Shown: positions 8,700 to 17,259 of the stretch, one piece after another
How positions within the stretch are numbered: position 1 is the stretch's first letter
Layout: each line of letters starts with the position of its first letter
Source: Microvirga lenta
Lineage (GTDB): Bacteria > Pseudomonadota > Alphaproteobacteria > Rhizobiales > Beijerinckiaceae
Length of the DNA stretch: 64,000 bases
NCBI RefSeq assembly: GCF_020532555.1
Contig: NZ_JAJBBR010000003.1
Span: 50,867-114,866 of the forward strand
Reading direction: 5' to 3'
Translations under genes and position numbers: made by a program
Notes under the pieces: generated by a model
Told to the model about the DNA's origin: nothing
What the model saw: only the letters and a program-made list of their open reading frames with translations
The model's database searches: none

Positions 8700-9827
8700 T
8701 TATGGGGCTTTGGTGAGCCGCACGGCCCCTTCGCCGCGCCAATGGCCGACGGAGGTGACGAGGGCCTCGCCGGCCCTGCCCTCGGCGATGAGGGCCGCCG
8801 CGAGGGCGACGCCGATGGGGGCCTGGGCCTCCATCGTGTGGCCGACCACGTCGCCCGTGGCGTGAATGGCGGCGGTGGGAGCCAGCTCCGTCAAGGCGGC
8901 CTGTTCGTCCTCCGTGATGCCCTTCACGCCCGTGGCGCCGGAAATCACCACGTCGGGCCGGGCGCCGAGGGTTTCGGCCTGGGCGCGCAGCGCCTTGCCG
9001 ACGCTGCCGGGCGCGCGGCGGCCGCGGTCCGAGGTCACGCCGGCGACGGTCGCCAGAGCCTTGGCGCCCCTGGATTCCGCGTGCTCGCGGGATTCCAGCA
9101 CCATGAAGCAGGCGCCGCTGCCGAGGATCATGCCGCCGCCCTCGTGGGTGCGCTCGCGCACCGGCAGGTAGGGCTTCTTCCAGAGGAAGCCGCCCATTTC
9201 GTAGATGAGGATCACGTCCGGCCGTTCGGCGTTGTAGGCGCCGCCCACCAGGAAGATGTCGTTCTGGCCGGAGGCGATGCGCTCCCGCGCGACGCGGATC
9301 GCGTCGACGCCGCTCGATTCCTCGCCCATGAAGGTGCGCGACGCGCCCGTCACCCCGTGGACGATGGAGATGTTGCCGGCGAGCAGGTTCGAGAGCTGCG
9401 CCAGGAACAGCGTGGGACGCAGGTCGCCCATGAGGCGCTCGTTGAGGAACACGCCGGGATTTTCGGCCTGACGCAGGCCGGTGAGGATCTGCCCGTCGAC
9501 CGCGTAGTCGCGCTCGCCGCCGCCGGCGGACACGATGAGGTGCATGCGGTTCTTGAGCGCCGCATCCTCCTTGGCGCCCGCCGCTTCGAGGGCGAGGCCG
9601 GCGGCATAGCAGCCGAGCTTCTGCCAGGCCTCCATCTGCCGCTGGTCGGATTTCTTGGCGATCTGCCTGTCCCAGTCGAGCGCCACCGCCGGATGGACCG
9701 GATAGGGCGCGAAGCGTTCCGTATCGACATGGGGGGCGGCCTGACCGGTCAGGGCCGCCACATGCGGCTCCAGGCCCTCGCCCGCGCTGGAGACGAGGCC
9801 GATGCCGGTTATCACCACGTCACGCAT
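8700..9827 (-). CDS. fabF2XL: FabF-like subunit without catalytic Cys (FabF2XL-like, chain-length-factor-like)
   Basis: A 375-residue thiolase-fold protein aligned along its length with FabF, but the catalytic positions are altered. By alignment of the flanking SGVDAIRVARERIASG with FabF, the nucleophilic Cys is Glu170 (GEESSG), and the first His (NAHGTST in FabF) is Ala298 (ISGATGVK). The second His remains (VVGHTMEA, His330). This matches the pattern of KS-beta/chain-length-factor subunits, which pair with an active ketosynthase. Its gene overlaps fabZXL by 8 bp and precedes the intact ketosynthase by 10 bp. A true condensing role on its own is unlikely. Confidence 0.85.
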   Translation of the reverse strand: MRDVVITGIGLVSSAGEGLEPHVAALTGQAAPHVDTERFAPYPVHPAVALDWDRQIAKKSDQRQMEAWQKLGCYAAGLALEAAGAKEDAALKNRMHLIVSAGGGERDYAVDGQILTGLRQAENPGVFLNERLMGDLRPTLFLAQLSNLLAGNISIVHGVTGASRTFMGEESSGVDAIRVARERIASGQNDIFLVGGAYNAERPDVILIYEMGGFLWKKPYLPVRERTHEGGGMILGSGACFMVLESREHAESRGAKALATVAGVTSDRGRRAPGSVGKALRAQAETLGARPDVVISGATGVKGITEDEQAALTELAPTAAIHATGDVVGHTMEAQAPIGVALAAALIAEGRAGEALVTSVGHWRGEGAVRLTKAP

Positions 9828-10284
9828 CGGTCGTCTCCAAAAGGCCGATGCGGCGCCCCTGGGCGCGCATCAGGTCGTCCATTCCGGGGGGGAAGGGCAT
9901 GATTCTGAACCGCAGCTCGGCGTCGCAGATGGCCTTGCCCTCGACGGCGATCTTCGCCTTCGTGACCGCATAGCCCGAGCCTTCGTGCTCGAGCTGCGCC
10001 GAGACGGTCAGCACCGTGCCGGGACCGACGAAGGTGCGGAACCGCGCCTTGTCGACCGCCATCAGGAACGGCATGTGGGTGAAGTCCATGAGGCCCAGCA
10101 CGAGATAGCCGGAGGCCTGGGCCATGGTCTCGGTGAGCAGGACGCCCGGCACGAGGGGATGGCCCGGAAAGTGCCCCTCGAAGACGGGGCTTTCCATCGG
10201 CACGGTGGACCGGACCTCGATCCGCTTTGTCTCGCGGTCGAGCTCCGTCACCCGATCGATCATTTCAAAGTATTCGAGGCGCAT
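9820..10284 (-). CDS. fabZXL: FabZ-like 3-hydroxyacyl-ACP dehydratase of the VLCFA cluster
   Basis: A 154-residue hot-dog fold dehydratase. The FabZ/FabA active-site stretch is visible as GHFPGHPLVPGVLLTETMAQ (about 37-56), with the catalytic His in the first part and an acidic residue (Glu) in LLTE. It probably dehydrates 3-hydroxyacyl-AcpXL. The gene lies 138 bp after acpXL, the gap containing a strong hairpin, and its end overlaps the next gene by 8 bp. Confidence 0.88.
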   Translation of the reverse strand: MRLEYFEMIDRVTELDRETKRIEVRSTVPMESPVFEGHFPGHPLVPGVLLTETMAQASGYLVLGLMDFTHMPFLMAVDKARFRTFVGPGTVLTVSAQLEHEGSGYAVTKAKIAVEGKAICDAELRFRIMPFPPGMDDLMRAQGRRIGLLETTDA

Positions 10285-10378
10285 CCGGACCCAAGCCTAT
10301 TCCGTTTCGTGCCCGGCAGGGCCTGAGGAAAGGAACGAAAACCCATGAGGCGGGGCTCTGGTGGATCGCCTCTCCGAA

Positions 10379-10396
10379 CCGGCCCGTTCGGGCCGG
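10379..10396 (-). promoter_or_regulatory. Intercistronic hairpin after acpXL
   Basis: A perfect palindrome of 8-bp arms around a 2-nt centre (CCGGCCCG TT CGGGCCGG), 27 bp after the acpXL stop and before fabZXL. No T run follows on the minus strand, so full termination is unlikely. A partial terminator or RNA-stabilising hairpin would raise acpXL output relative to the enzymes; this role is inference. Confidence 0.5.
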
Positions 10397-10422
10397 CCCG
10401 CCGGGGATATGCCGTGCTGTTT

Positions 10423-10704
10423 TTAAGCCTTCTTGGCCGCGATGAGCGCATCGATATGCGCCACGAGGTTCTTCAGGACGAAGTATTCCTCGGCCGGAGC
10501 CTTGCCCTCGTTGACTTCCTGCGTCCACTGCTCGAGCGGCAGCTTGATGCCGAAGGCCTTGTCGATCGCGAAGGCGATGTCGAGGAAGGCGAGCGAATCG
10601 ATGCCCAGATCCTCGATGGCATGGCTGTCCGGCGTGATCTGGTCGCGCGGGATATCGGCCGTATCGGAAATGATGCCGGCGACGGTCTCGTAGGTGGACG
10701 ACAT
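10423..10704 (-). CDS. acpXL: Acyl carrier protein AcpXL for very-long-chain fatty acids
   Basis: A 93-residue acyl carrier protein with the phosphopantetheine site GIDSLAFLD (Ser37). Its length (standard ACP is ~78) and the C-terminal Lys-rich end match rhizobial AcpXL, the dedicated carrier for the hydroxylated C26-C30 chain placed on lipid A. The frame runs open upstream, but the ATG at 10704 gives the right N terminus ([12 protein letters not shown]). It is the first gene of the minus-strand VLCFA operon. Confidence 0.92.
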   Translation of the reverse strand: MSSTYETVAGIISDTADIPRDQITPDSHAIEDLGIDSLAFLDIAFAIDKAFGIKLPLEQWTQEVNEGKAPAEEYFVLKNLVAHIDALIAAKKA

Positions 10705-11016
10705 GGCGCCGCTCTCCTGCAGTGCTTGGTCTCGACGATGCGGTGCCGGGCCTGACGTCCCGATCTCGGCCGCTCTTGTCGTCAAGGAGGGTTGTATCGA
10801 AACGCACCCCTTACACGACCGGCCGCGGGGCGGCAACTGATAGGATAGGCTTGCGGTAGGATGGCCTGGGCCCGCGCCGGCGGGGCGCGAAGGCTCCGGG
10901 GGCCTGCGTCAGTCGGTGAGCGTTGATTATTCCGCCACCATCGCCGATAAGGGGCGGCTTTTCGGGGCCTGGGCCCCGTCTTTCTCTCTTTCGATAGACC
11001 TCGAAACCGGATCGAC
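10705..11016. promoter_or_regulatory. 312-bp divergent intergenic region between acpXL and the phosphatase gene
   Basis: This gap must hold the promoters of the acpXL operon (minus) and of the phosphatase gene (plus). A TTGACG on the minus strand (about 10783-10778) could be a -35 element, but no convincing -10 follows at the right distance. A GGGGCC-TG-GGCCCC palindrome (10964-10977) lies in the leader of the plus gene. No coding frame here looks real. Confidence 0.4.
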
Positions 11017-11739
11017 GTGATTAACAGGTTCCTCAAGCCTGAAGTCCGCTATGCGCGGCGCATGGCCCGCATCGCCCGCTGGGACAGACCCGTCGAGAAC
11101 GGGATCGGCCGCCTGCGCGCCTGGGCCCACATGCTCCTCGTGGACCACGGGGTGTTCCGGCTGATCTACCTGAACAAGCACCGGGTCTCCGACCGGCTCT
11201 GGCGCTCGGCCCAGCCCGCGCCGCACCAGATCGCCCGTCTCAAGGCGGAGGGCGTGCGCACCATCATCAACCTGCGCGGCGGGCGCGAGCACGGCTCCTG
11301 GCAGCTCCAGAAGGAGACCTGCGAGCGGCTCGGCATCCACCTGACCGAGTTCATCGTGCGCTCCCGCGGGGCGCCGGACCGGGAAACCCTGCTCAGGGCG
11401 GCGGAATTCTTCCGGGGGGTCGAGTTCCCGGCGGTGATGCACTGCAAGTCCGGGGCGGACCGGGCCGGCTTCGTGGCGGCGCTCTACCTCATCGTCCACG
11501 AGGGACGCTCGGTGGACGAGGCCCAGCGGCAGCTTTCCATGCGCTACGGCCATTTCAGGTTCTCGAAGACCGGCATCCTCGACGCGTTCTTCGACCTCTA
11601 CCGCCGCGAGGGCGCGGCCAAGGGCCTGCCGTTCCTGACCTGGATCGAGACCGAATACGACCCCGAGGCCCTGGAGCGCAGCTTCAGGCCCGGCTTCTGG
11701 TCCAACATCCTCGTCGACCGGATCATGCGGCGGGAGTAG
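11017..11739 (+). CDS. Protein tyrosine phosphatase-like protein (DSP/CX5R)
   Basis: A 240-residue protein starting at GTG. The phosphatase loop CX5R is intact as HCKSGADRAG (Cys143, Arg149), preceded by the conserved strand GVRTIINLRGG and the SAQP motif common to bacterial dual-specificity-like phosphatases. It lacks a signal peptide and is probably cytoplasmic. Proximity to the lipid A and MsbA-like genes suggests an envelope-related substrate, but the real substrate (phosphoprotein, inositol or lipid phosphate) cannot be told. It converges on the ABC exporter gene. Confidence 0.83.
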   Translation: MINRFLKPEVRYARRMARIARWDRPVENGIGRLRAWAHMLLVDHGVFRLIYLNKHRVSDRLWRSAQPAPHQIARLKAEGVRTIINLRGGREHGSWQLQKETCERLGIHLTEFIVRSRGAPDRETLLRAAEFFRGVEFPAVMHCKSGADRAGFVAALYLIVHEGRSVDEAQRQLSMRYGHFRFSKTGILDAFFDLYRREGAAKGLPFLTWIETEYDPEALERSFRPGFWSNILVDRIMRRE

Positions 11740-11748
11740 CGGGATCCG

Positions 11749-13536
11749 TCAGCCGGTTCCCGTCCGCACAGGCTCCCCATCGTCCGACAATTGCAGCCGG
11801 TGCAGGCGCGCATAGGTGCCGCCCTTGGCGATCAGGGTCTCGTGCGATCCCGTCTCCGCGACGCGCCCGGCTTCCATCACGACGATCTTGTCGGCGTCGC
11901 GCACGGTCGAGAGCCGGTGGGCGATGACCAGGGTGGTGCGCCCGCGCATGAGCCGCCGGATCGCGTCCTGGACCAGCCGCTCCGATTCCGAATCCAGGGC
12001 GCTCGTGGCCTCGTCGAGAAGCAGGATCGGGGCGTCCTTGAGGAAGGCGCGGGCCAGGGAGACGCGCTGGCGCTCGCCGCCCGACAGGCGCCCGCCGCCG
12101 GGGCCGACCACCGTGTCGTAGCCTTGCGGCAGCCGCATGATGAAGTCGTGCGCCGCCGCGGCCTTCGCGGCCTCCATGATCTCGGCCTCGGACGCGCCGG
12201 GCCGGCCGAAGGCGATGTTGGCCCGCACCGTGTCGTCGAACAGCACCACGTCCTGGCTCACCACCGCGATGGCCGAGCGCAGGGATTTCAGGGTCACGTC
12301 GCGCACGTCCTGCCCGTCGATCAGCACCGCCCCCTTCGTGACGTCGTAGAGGCGCGGCACCAGGGACAGGAGGGTCGACTTGCCCGACCCGGAGCGTCCG
12401 ACGAGAGCGGTGGTGCGCCCGGCCTCGGCCACCAGATCGACATGGTCGAGCGCCGCCGCATCCTGGCCGTAGGAAAAGCCGAGAGCAGAGAAGCGGACTT
12501 CCCCGCCGCTGACCGTCAGCGGCTTGGCGCCGGGCTTGTCCTGGATCCGCGGGGCCTCGTCCATGACCGCGAAGGTGCGCTGCAGGGCGGCCGCCGCCTC
12601 CTGCACAATGGCGTTGAGGTTGCCGAGCGCCCGGATCGGCTGGGCGGCCAGGATCAGCGCGCTGACGAAGCCGGTGAAATCGCCCACCGTGCTGCCGCCG
12701 GACACGATGCGCTGGCCGATCAGCACCAGCACGGCCGCCACCGCGAAGCCGCCGCCCGCCTCCAGCAGCGGATCGAGACGGCCGCGGGCGTTGGCGGCCT
12801 TCATCTTGAGGCGGCGGATCTCGTCGAAGGTGTCGGCCGCCTTGCCCTTGAGATAGCCTTCGAGATTGTAGGTCTTGGCGATGCGGGTGCCGGCGAGGCT
12901 CTCGGTGATCAGGCTCGCCATCTGGCCGGTCTGCTCCTGGGTCGAGACCGCCACCCGGCGCAGTTTGCGGCCGATCTTCTCGATCGGCCAGGCGATGAAG
13001 GGCACGGTGAGGCCAGCGACCATGGTCAGCACCGGGTCGATCCAGATCATGGCACCCACGAGCGCGATGATCGTGGTGACCTCGCGCAGGAACACGGTGG
13101 AGAGACGCGTGAGCGCCTCCTTGATGAACAGGAAGTCCGTGGTGAAGCGCTGGGTCAGCGCCGCCGGGCTCTCGCGCCCGATCTGGGCGATGTCGGCGTC
13201 GATCATGTGCCCGTAGAGCGCGGTCTGAAGGTCGGCCTCGATCTTGGTCACCACCCGGTTGGTCAGGATCGTGAGCGCCAGAAGCGAGAAGCCCTTGACC
13301 GAGGTGACCGCGATGACGAAGAGCGGCGCCAGCAGGATCGCATTCGCGTCCCTGGCCGCGAAGGCGTCGAAGGCCGCCTTGATCAGCACCGGATAGAGGC
13401 CGGTCGCGCCGGACACCAGCACCACGAGCATGAGCACCAGCGCCAGCGCCTTGGCGTGCGGACGCATCCAGTCCCGCCACAGGCGGCGGATCAGCGGAAG
13501 GGTGTCGCCCCTCGACAGGAGGCTTTTTCCGGCCAT
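11749..13536 (-). CDS. MsbA-like ABC exporter (fused membrane and ATPase domains)
   Basis: A 595-residue half-transporter: six-helix membrane domain (about 1-310) and ATPase domain (about 345-580) with Walker A GRSGSGKST, signature LSGGERQRVSLAR, Walker B ILLLDEATSALD and the switch His in IAHRLSTV. It would work as a homodimer exporting lipid or drug substrates; MsbA-type lipid A-core flipping is a reasonable guess given the nearby lipid A genes. I chose ATG 13536, with GGAGCGAG upstream, rather than the 21-codon upstream extension. Confidence 0.88.
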   Translation of the reverse strand: MAGKSLLSRGDTLPLIRRLWRDWMRPHAKALALVLMLVVLVSGATGLYPVLIKAAFDAFAARDANAILLAPLFVIAVTSVKGFSLLALTILTNRVVTKIEADLQTALYGHMIDADIAQIGRESPAALTQRFTTDFLFIKEALTRLSTVFLREVTTIIALVGAMIWIDPVLTMVAGLTVPFIAWPIEKIGRKLRRVAVSTQEQTGQMASLITESLAGTRIAKTYNLEGYLKGKAADTFDEIRRLKMKAANARGRLDPLLEAGGGFAVAAVLVLIGQRIVSGGSTVGDFTGFVSALILAAQPIRALGNLNAIVQEAAAALQRTFAVMDEAPRIQDKPGAKPLTVSGGEVRFSALGFSYGQDAAALDHVDLVAEAGRTTALVGRSGSGKSTLLSLVPRLYDVTKGAVLIDGQDVRDVTLKSLRSAIAVVSQDVVLFDDTVRANIAFGRPGASEAEIMEAAKAAAAHDFIMRLPQGYDTVVGPGGGRLSGGERQRVSLARAFLKDAPILLLDEATSALDSESERLVQDAIRRLMRGRTTLVIAHRLSTVRDADKIVVMEAGRVAETGSHETLIAKGGTYARLHRLQLSDDGEPVRTGTG

Positions 13537-13651
13537 CGTTCTCGCTCCAGGATCAGGCGCCCGGGTAGCATGGGGAAGGCAGGGCGGCAAACGCGGCAAA
13601 CATAGCCTTCGAACATTGTTTCATGATAATCGATCCCGCCGGTGGATTGAA

Positions 13652-14020
13652 ATGAAGGTTTTGCCGGAAGGATGGCGGGTTCACCGCGGGCGCGATCCCG
13701 AAGCGGAGCTGCGTAGCCTCAAGCGGCGCTTTCAAGCCATTTCCGGCCGCTTCCACCGCGCGGAAAAGCTCCGCCGCCTGTACCGGTGGGTCAGGATGGC
13801 GGCTTTTGCCGCAGCCGTGTCCTTTGCGCTCACCGCCGTTGCGCTGAGTTTCAGTCCCTGGCCGCTGCCGACAACGCTCAGGCACATCGCGGCCCTGCCC
13901 CACTGCAGGGCCGCCCGAGCCGTCGATTTGGCGCCCGCCTACAGGGGCGAACCGGGCTACTGGCGGCATCTCGATGCGGATGGCGACGGCAGGTCCTGCG
14001 AGCCCTGGACCCTGCGCTGA
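13652..14020 (+). CDS. Membrane-anchored Excalibur-domain protein
   Basis: A 122-residue protein with a basic N terminus, one transmembrane helix (about 49-68) and an extracytoplasmic C-terminal Excalibur-type calcium-binding domain: HCRAARA, GEPGYW, then the EF-hand-like loop DADGDGRSCE with the domain's two Cys. The protein is probably anchored in the inner membrane with the Ca-binding end outside. The function of such small proteins is unknown. The frame is open upstream, but the ATG at 13652 lies after the divergent promoter space. Confidence 0.75.
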   Translation: MKVLPEGWRVHRGRDPEAELRSLKRRFQAISGRFHRAEKLRRLYRWVRMAAFAAAVSFALTAVALSFSPWPLPTTLRHIAALPHCRAARAVDLAPAYRGEPGYWRHLDADGDGRSCEPWTLR

Positions 14021-14041
14021 TCCGAGCCGATGGCGGACAGC

Positions 14042-14063
14042 AAAAAGCCGCCCGGAGGCGGCC
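14042..14063 (-). terminator. Rho-independent terminator of the tRNA-Gly gene
   Basis: On the minus strand a GGCCGCC-TCCG-GGCGGC hairpin is followed by TTTTT. It lies about 30 bp beyond the 3' end of the minus-strand tRNA gene and between it and the convergent Excalibur gene. Confidence 0.75.
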
Positions 14064-14093
14064 TTTGCAGTTTCCAATGAGGTGCTTGGAAAA

Positions 14094-14168
14094 TGGAGCG
14101 GGCGAAGGGATTCGAACCCTCGACCCCAACCTTGGCAAGGTTGTGCTCTACCCCTGAGCTACACCCGC
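14094..14168 (-). tRNA. tRNA-Gly (anticodon GCC)
   Basis: A 75-nt cloverleaf on the minus strand with encoded CCA. The acceptor stem GCGGGTG pairs with CGCCCGC, the D arm is AGCTCAGGGGTAGAGCA, the anticodon loop reads CTTGCCAAG (anticodon GCC), and the T arm carries GGTTCGAATCC. All arms fold as expected for bacterial tRNA-Gly. Confidence 0.95.
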
Positions 14169-14320
14169 GCTCCGCGACGCCGGGGCGTCGTTGCGAGGCC
14201 GCTGATGTGCCCGAAAACGGGGCACTTTGCAAGAGGGTTTTCGAAAGAAGTTTGCGCGAACGTCTTGAGCCGCCGTGGCCTGATCGCTTAGAAGCCGGGC
14301 ACGACCGGAGTTTTCGCGCC

Positions 14321-14860
14321 TTGTCCCATCTCTCCCCGCAAGCCCTGCTGGATCACTTGGCCGCACTCGGCATCCAGGCCGAGACCGTGGAGCACGAGCC
14401 CGTCTTCACCGTGGCCGAATCGCGGCCCGTGAAGGCCCGTATTCCCGGCGCCCATTCCAAGAACCTGTTCGTGAAGGACAAGAAGGGCCGCCTGTTCCTG
14501 ATCACCGCGAAGGACGAAACGCCCATCGACCTGAAGCGGGCCCACGAGGCCATCGGCGCCTCGGGCCGCCTCTCCTTCGGCTCCGCCGAGCAGCTGCGCA
14601 GCGTGCTGGGCGTCGAACCCGGCTCGGTGACGCCCTTCGCCATCGTCAACGACAGGGCCGGCCAGGTGACCATGATCCTCGACGCCAATCTGATGGAGCA
14701 CGAGCGGGTTAACTTTCATCCCCTGGTCAATTCCATGACCACGGGCGTTTCCCGCGAGGATCTGCTACGATTCATCCGCTCCACGGGCCATGAACCCGTC
14801 ATTCTTCGCCTTCCCGAACCGTCGCAGGAATTGCCAGACGGCTCCGCCGCTCCCATCTGA
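14321..14860 (+). CDS. YbaK/ProX family aminoacyl-tRNA deacylase
   Basis: A 179-residue YbaK/ProX-domain protein. Features include the motif EHEPVFTVAES near the N terminus, HSKNLFVKDKKGRLFLI with the conserved Lys used in editing-domain deacylases, and GSVTPFAIVND. The family hydrolyses mischarged aminoacyl-tRNA (Ala-tRNA-Pro for ProX). The frame is open back through the tRNA gene, so a downstream start is required: TTG 14321, with CGGAG 10 bp upstream, gives the usual ~170-residue length. This start is my choice, not certain. Confidence 0.82.
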   Translation: MSHLSPQALLDHLAALGIQAETVEHEPVFTVAESRPVKARIPGAHSKNLFVKDKKGRLFLITAKDETPIDLKRAHEAIGASGRLSFGSAEQLRSVLGVEPGSVTPFAIVNDRAGQVTMILDANLMEHERVNFHPLVNSMTTGVSREDLLRFIRSTGHEPVILRLPEPSQELPDGSAAPI

Positions 14861-14899
14861 GGGGGAGGTTCCCTCTCACGATTGCCCCTCGAGGATCGC

Positions 14900-15805
14900 A
14901 TGCTTTCCGACAACCCCACTCCCGCGACTCCGTCCGACGATCTCGTGAAGGACACGACCACCGCCTCCTTCCGCCAGGACGTTCTGGCGGAATCGATGAA
15001 GCAGCCGGTGCTCGTGGATTTCTGGGCGCCCTGGTGCGGCCCGTGCAAGCAGCTCACCCCCGTGCTGGAAAAGGCCGTGCGCGCCGCCGGCGGCCGGGTG
15101 AAGCTGGTGAAGATGAACATCGACGAGCATCCGCAGATCGCCGGCCAGCTCGGCGTGCAGTCGATCCCCGCCGTCTTCGCCTTCCAGCGCGGCCAGCCGG
15201 TGGACGGGTTCATGGGCGCCCTGCCGGAGAGCCAGATCAAGGGCTTCATCGAGCGCCTCGTCGGGCCGCTCGGCCCCAGCGCCGCCGAGGAGCTTCTGAC
15301 TGAAGCCGACCGCCTGGCGGCCGAGGGCGACGCGGGCGGCGCGGCGGAGCTCTACGCCGCCGTGCTGTCGCAGGATCCCGAGAACGTCCAAGCCCTGGCC
15401 GCCCTCGCCAAGCTCCATGTGGAGCTGGGCGACATCGAAAATGCCAAGCGCCTGCTCGACATGGCCCCGGCCGCCAAGGCGAACGACCCGGCGATCCTGG
15501 GCGCCCGTGCCGCCATCGAGCTTGCCGAGCAGGCCGGCTCGCTCGGCGACATCGCCGATCTCCAGCGCAAGGTGGAGGCCGACCCGAAGGACCACCAGGC
15601 CCGGTTCGACCTCGCCGTCGCGCTCAACGCCCGCAACCGGCGCCAAGAAGCTGTGGACCAGCTCCTTGAAATCGTTCGCCGCGACCGCAATTGGAACGAT
15701 GACGGCGCACGCAAGCAACTCGTCCAGTTCTTTGAGGCCTGGGGCCCGATGGACGAGATGACGTTGGCGGGACGGCGGAAGCTCTCCTCGATCCTGTTCT
15801 CTTGA
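14900..15805 (+). CDS. cnoX: CnoX/YbbN-type thioredoxin with TPR tail (chaperedoxin)
   Basis: A 301-residue cytoplasmic protein with an N-terminal thioredoxin domain (about 20-130, active site WCGPC, Cys46 and Cys49) followed by a helical TPR-like region (about 140-300). This is the YbbN/CnoX architecture; E. coli CnoX lost the second active-site Cys, whereas both are kept here, so genuine redox activity is likely. The start at ATG 14900 is preferred to a TTG 18 bp upstream. The LON-domain gene follows after 27 bp. Confidence 0.9.
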   Translation: MLSDNPTPATPSDDLVKDTTTASFRQDVLAESMKQPVLVDFWAPWCGPCKQLTPVLEKAVRAAGGRVKLVKMNIDEHPQIAGQLGVQSIPAVFAFQRGQPVDGFMGALPESQIKGFIERLVGPLGPSAAEELLTEADRLAAEGDAGGAAELYAAVLSQDPENVQALAALAKLHVELGDIENAKRLLDMAPAAKANDPAILGARAAIELAEQAGSLGDIADLQRKVEADPKDHQARFDLAVALNARNRRQEAVDQLLEIVRRDRNWNDDGARKQLVQFFEAWGPMDEMTLAGRRKLSSILFS

Positions 15806-15832
15806 CGCCGTTTCGCCTTTGGGGAGATCGGA

Positions 15833-16504
15833 ATGGGAATGAACGCGGTGTACCGAGGACCTGGGGATTGTCCCAAGGTCGTTCCGGTGTTTCCGCTTCC
15901 CGGAGCCCTTCTCCTGCCCCGCGGGCAGATGCCGCTCAACATCTTCGAGCCGCGCTACCTGGCGATGGTGGACGACGCCCTCAGGGGCGACCGGATCATC
16001 GGCATGGTCCAGCCGGACGCGGATGGCGGCGGCACCTCGATGGCGCCGAAGCTCTATCAGGTCGGCTGCGCCGGACGCATCACGCAACTCGCGGAGACCG
16101 GTGACGGACGCTACCTGATCACCCTGGTCGGAATCGCCCGCTTCCACATCGAGACGGAAATGCCCACCACGACCCTCTACCGCCAGTGCCAGGTGAACTT
16201 CGAACCCTTCGCCGCCGACTTCACCGCCCGCGCCGGTGAGAACGAGGTCGACCGTGCCGGGGTCGTGAAGGCCCTGCGCGACTTCGTGGAGGCGGCGGAC
16301 GTGCGGGTGGACTGGCAGGGCATCGAGGAGGCGCCGAACGAAGCGCTGGTCAACGCCCTGTGCATGATGAGCCCGTTCGGCGTGCGCGAGAAGCAGGCGC
16401 TCCTGGAGGCTCCCGACCTGAAGCAGCGCGCCGAGGTGCTGATCGCGCTGACCGAGATCGAGCTCGCCCGCAGCGGCTCGAACTCGGATTCGACCATGCA
16501 ATAG
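15833..16504 (+). CDS. LON-domain (substrate-binding domain only) protein
   Basis: A 223-residue protein with the N-terminal LON substrate-binding domain alone: [20 protein letters not shown] and [14 protein letters not shown] are typical of the family. There is no AAA+ or protease part, so it is not a protease. Its role is unknown; such stand-alone domains often lie beside thioredoxin and Trm112-like genes, as here. GGGGAGATCGG precedes the ATG. Confidence 0.9.
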   Translation: MGMNAVYRGPGDCPKVVPVFPLPGALLLPRGQMPLNIFEPRYLAMVDDALRGDRIIGMVQPDADGGGTSMAPKLYQVGCAGRITQLAETGDGRYLITLVGIARFHIETEMPTTTLYRQCQVNFEPFAADFTARAGENEVDRAGVVKALRDFVEAADVRVDWQGIEEAPNEALVNALCMMSPFGVREKQALLEAPDLKQRAEVLIALTEIELARSGSNSDSTMQ

Positions 16505-16515
16505 GAACACCGCCC

Positions 16516-16728
16516 ATGACCGACGACACGTCCCAGCCGAAGCCGGTGGAGGCCACGCGGATCGACCCCAAGCTTCTCGAACTGCTCGTCTGCCCCCTGT
16601 CGAAGGAATCCCTCGACTACGACCCGGCGCGCCAGGAGCTGATCAGCCGCCGCGCCAAGCTCGCCTACCCTATCCGCGACGGCATTCCGATCATGCTGCC
16701 GGAAGAGGCGCGGCAGCTCGGCGATTGA
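16516..16728 (+). CDS. Trm112-family small protein (YcaR-like)
   Basis: A 70-residue protein of the Trm112/UPF0434 family, containing [17 protein letters not shown] and the C-terminal [16 protein letters not shown], both highly conserved. In this protein the Cys cluster is reduced to one Cys (CPLS), so zinc binding is doubtful, which is common in bacterial members. It starts 11 bp after the LON-domain gene and is the last gene of the plus-strand run. Confidence 0.92.
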   Translation: MTDDTSQPKPVEATRIDPKLLELLVCPLSKESLDYDPARQELISRRAKLAYPIRDGIPIMLPEEARQLGD

Positions 16729-16749
16729 GGCGGCGCAACGCCCGCCTCA
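16726..16749. terminator. Hairpin spanning two convergent stop codons
   Basis: Perfect 8-bp arms TGAGGCGG and CCGCCTCA around CGCAACGC. The arms contain the stop codons of the Trm112-like gene (plus) and the thioesterase gene (minus). No T run follows on either strand, so it would be a weak or Rho-assisted bidirectional terminator. Confidence 0.4.
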
Positions 16750-17214
16750 GTCGTGAGATTTGGAAAGCACTTTCCAGATCCCCTGCGAAGTGGCGACGGT
16801 GCGGCCGTCGACGGCCAGCGTTCCCCGCATGAACAGGATCGAGCGCGTGCGCCGGACGACCTCGGGCCGGACCGAAACGAACTCGCCGGCGGCGGCCGGG
16901 GCGATGAACTGCGTGTCCAGCTGAATCGTCGCCTGCGGCAAGCCGCCGTTGATCTCCCTGGCGGCGAGGCCCAGGGCTTGGTCCGCGAAGGCCATCAGCA
17001 TGCCGCCATGGACGACGCTCCGCCTGTTGAGGTGCTTCTTCTCCGCCAGGAACCCGAAGCTGAGATCCTCGGCTCCGCCCCGCTGCCACAGGGGGCCGAC
17101 CAGGGCCATGAGGCCGGGCTCGTCGTCACGGATGGTCCATCCGTCGCCCGCGGGATCGAACGGGCGGGCGCCGTCATCCCCATGATCCTCAGGTGAGGAC
17201 GATCGATCGTTCAT
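16747..17214 (-). CDS. PaaI-family hot-dog thioesterase
   Basis: A 155-residue hot-dog protein with the PaaI signature VVHGGMLMAFADQALG and the strand TIQLDTQFIAPA. It should hydrolyse acyl-CoA thioesters and release free CoA. It lies 45 bp after the last CoA-transferase gene on the same strand, so it could be the last gene of the long livK-to-paaI operon and clear stalled CoA intermediates. Start at ATG 17214. Confidence 0.85.
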   Translation of the reverse strand: MNDRSSSPEDHGDDGARPFDPAGDGWTIRDDEPGLMALVGPLWQRGGAEDLSFGFLAEKKHLNRRSVVHGGMLMAFADQALGLAAREINGGLPQATIQLDTQFIAPAAAGEFVSVRPEVVRRTRSILFMRGTLAVDGRTVATSQGIWKVLSKSHD

Positions 17215-17259
17215 GCATCCTTCTCCCGTGGAGCGGCCCTACACTCGATTGCAGCCTGC

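Noticed and set aside
10964..10977. GGGGCC-TG-GGCCCC palindrome as a terminator
   Set aside because: It precedes, not follows, a plus-strand gene, the nearest minus gene starts 260 bp away, and no proper T run follows; it may be leader structure only.
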